DNA of 5,195 nucleotides. Origin: Bacillota bacterium (GTDB lineage Bacteria; Bacillota_E; Sulfobacillia; Sulfobacillales; Sulfobacillaceae). Under the pieces are notes generated by a model. The model ran no database searches. It was not told the origin of the DNA and saw only the letters and a list, made by a program, of their open reading frames with translations. The DNA lies in assembly GCA_021820165.1 (NCBI GenBank), contig JAKADW010000173.1:1-5195 (forward strand), written 5' to 3'. Shown in pieces: positions 4,775-5,195 of the stretch; the first letter of the stretch is position 1; each line of letters starts with the position of its first letter. The position numbers were made by a program, and so were the translations under genes.

Positions 4775-5195
4775 GCCGGAAGGCTCCTTTCACGCTCGCT
4801 TGGATCAGATGGTAGAGGCGGGCTTCCGACATCAGACCCGCTTCCTCGCCCCGCATCCGGCCATCCACCCAGATGCGGGTCAATGGTACCACGTCTATGC
4901 CGGGGCCTGCCAGGTCCGGATGTTGCACCGCGTCAATACTGACGGCCCGAATCCGCGCCGGGTTGGCCAGCGCACATTCCTGGCTAAGCCGAACCAGCCC
5001 GGGGCAATTGGGACAGGTCGCGGATACCAGCACCTCCAGACGAACATCCGCGACCAGATTCTTCAGCGCCCCCTGCACGGCATGACTGACCCTCAGACGT
5101 CCGCGCCCGAGCGTCAGCAACACATTCAAAAAAGCCCCAAATTGATAGCCGGTGGGCAACCCCACCATCTCGATGGGGGCCACCTCTCCCTGTGC
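4749..5195 (-). CDS. Thioredoxin-fold protein with CPNC motif (AhpF N-domain/PDO-like), 5' partial
   Basis: The frame is open to the right edge, giving 148 visible residues ending at a TAG (4749-4751). The block TCPNCPGLVRLSQECALANP (60-79), followed by RIRAVSIDA (81-89) and VVPLTRIWVDG (102-112, with the expected cis-proline at 104), closely resembles the second thioredoxin fold of the AhpF N-terminal domain and of glutaredoxin-like protein disulfide oxidoreductases. The redox pair is Cys61 and Cys64. Upstream, GLPTGYQFGAFLNVLL (12-27) matches the linker that in those proteins follows a first thioredoxin fold. The gene therefore probably has a tandem-fold N-terminus outside the window, and a GTG at 5181-5183 is unlikely to be the true start. 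No flavin reductase domain follows, so this is not a complete AhpF. A role as a thiol-disulfide carrier or oxidoreductase is inferred and its partner is unknown. It overlaps panC by 26 bases. Confidence 0.8.
   Translation of the reverse strand, partial: AQGEVAPIEMVGLPTGYQFGAFLNVLLTLGRGRLRVSHAVQGALKNLVADVRLEVLVSATCPNCPGLVRLSQECALANPARIRAVSIDAVQHPDLAGPGIDVVPLTRIWVDGRMRGEEAGLMSEARLYHLIQASVKGAFRRDKSSEPH
4784..4790 (-). promoter_or_regulatory. Ribosome binding site of panC
   Basis: AAAGGAG on the minus strand lies nine bases before the GTG start of panC. This site decides the GTG start. It lies within the last codons of the thioredoxin-like gene, so translation of panC is probably coupled to that gene. 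Confidence 0.8.

Noticed and set aside
5181..5183. GTG as the start of the thioredoxin-like gene
   Set aside because: The frame stays open to the window edge, the purine-rich AGGGAG is too close to the GTG, and the protein begins in the middle of the tandem-fold linker.

Overview
The window looks like chromosomal DNA of a moderately high-GC, endospore-forming member of the Firmicutes. The evidence is the pair of spore maturation genes spmA and spmB, Shine-Dalgarno sites of the AAGGAG type, frequent GTG starts and C/G-rich third codon positions. A Sulfobacillus-like or other deep-branching Clostridia/Bacilli lineage would fit, but the genus is an inference and was not tested. The DNA is almost wholly coding, and the only sizeable gap is about 138 bases (2602-2739).

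Layout from right to left, following the dominant minus strand. A thioredoxin-fold protein with a CPNC motif enters from the right edge (4749-5195, 5' end outside the window). It overlaps panC (pantothenate synthetase, 3920-4774) by 26 bases. After a 41-base gap comes spmA (3273-3878). Next is spmB (2740-3276), which lies on the opposite strand, so spmA and spmB converge and share four bases at their stop codons. The minus strand then resumes with a RidA-family gene (2140-2601), a 23S rRNA pseudouridine synthase of the RluB/RsuA family (1279-2139) and a nicotinate phosphoribosyltransferase (327-1394). These three genes abut or overlap. A plus-strand hypothetical protein (2-385, 5' end outside the window) converges on the nicotinate phosphoribosyltransferase gene and overlaps its last 59 bases.

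The genes are mainly housekeeping: coenzyme A precursor synthesis (panC), NAD salvage (nicotinate phosphoribosyltransferase), ribosomal RNA modification (rluB), metabolite damage control (RidA family), thiol-disulfide exchange (thioredoxin-like) and spore core dehydration (spmA, spmB). In Bacillus subtilis spmA, spmB and an rluB-type gene are neighbours in one direction. Here the same neighbourhood is kept but spmB is flipped in place, which is the most unusual thing in the window. It leaves spmB antisense within an otherwise minus-strand run of genes.

I found no tRNA or rRNA, CRISPR array, insertion sequence or phage gene, and no strong intrinsic terminator. No evident undescribed defence or mobile system is present. 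The points worth a second look are gene arrangement, overlaps and short leader structures.
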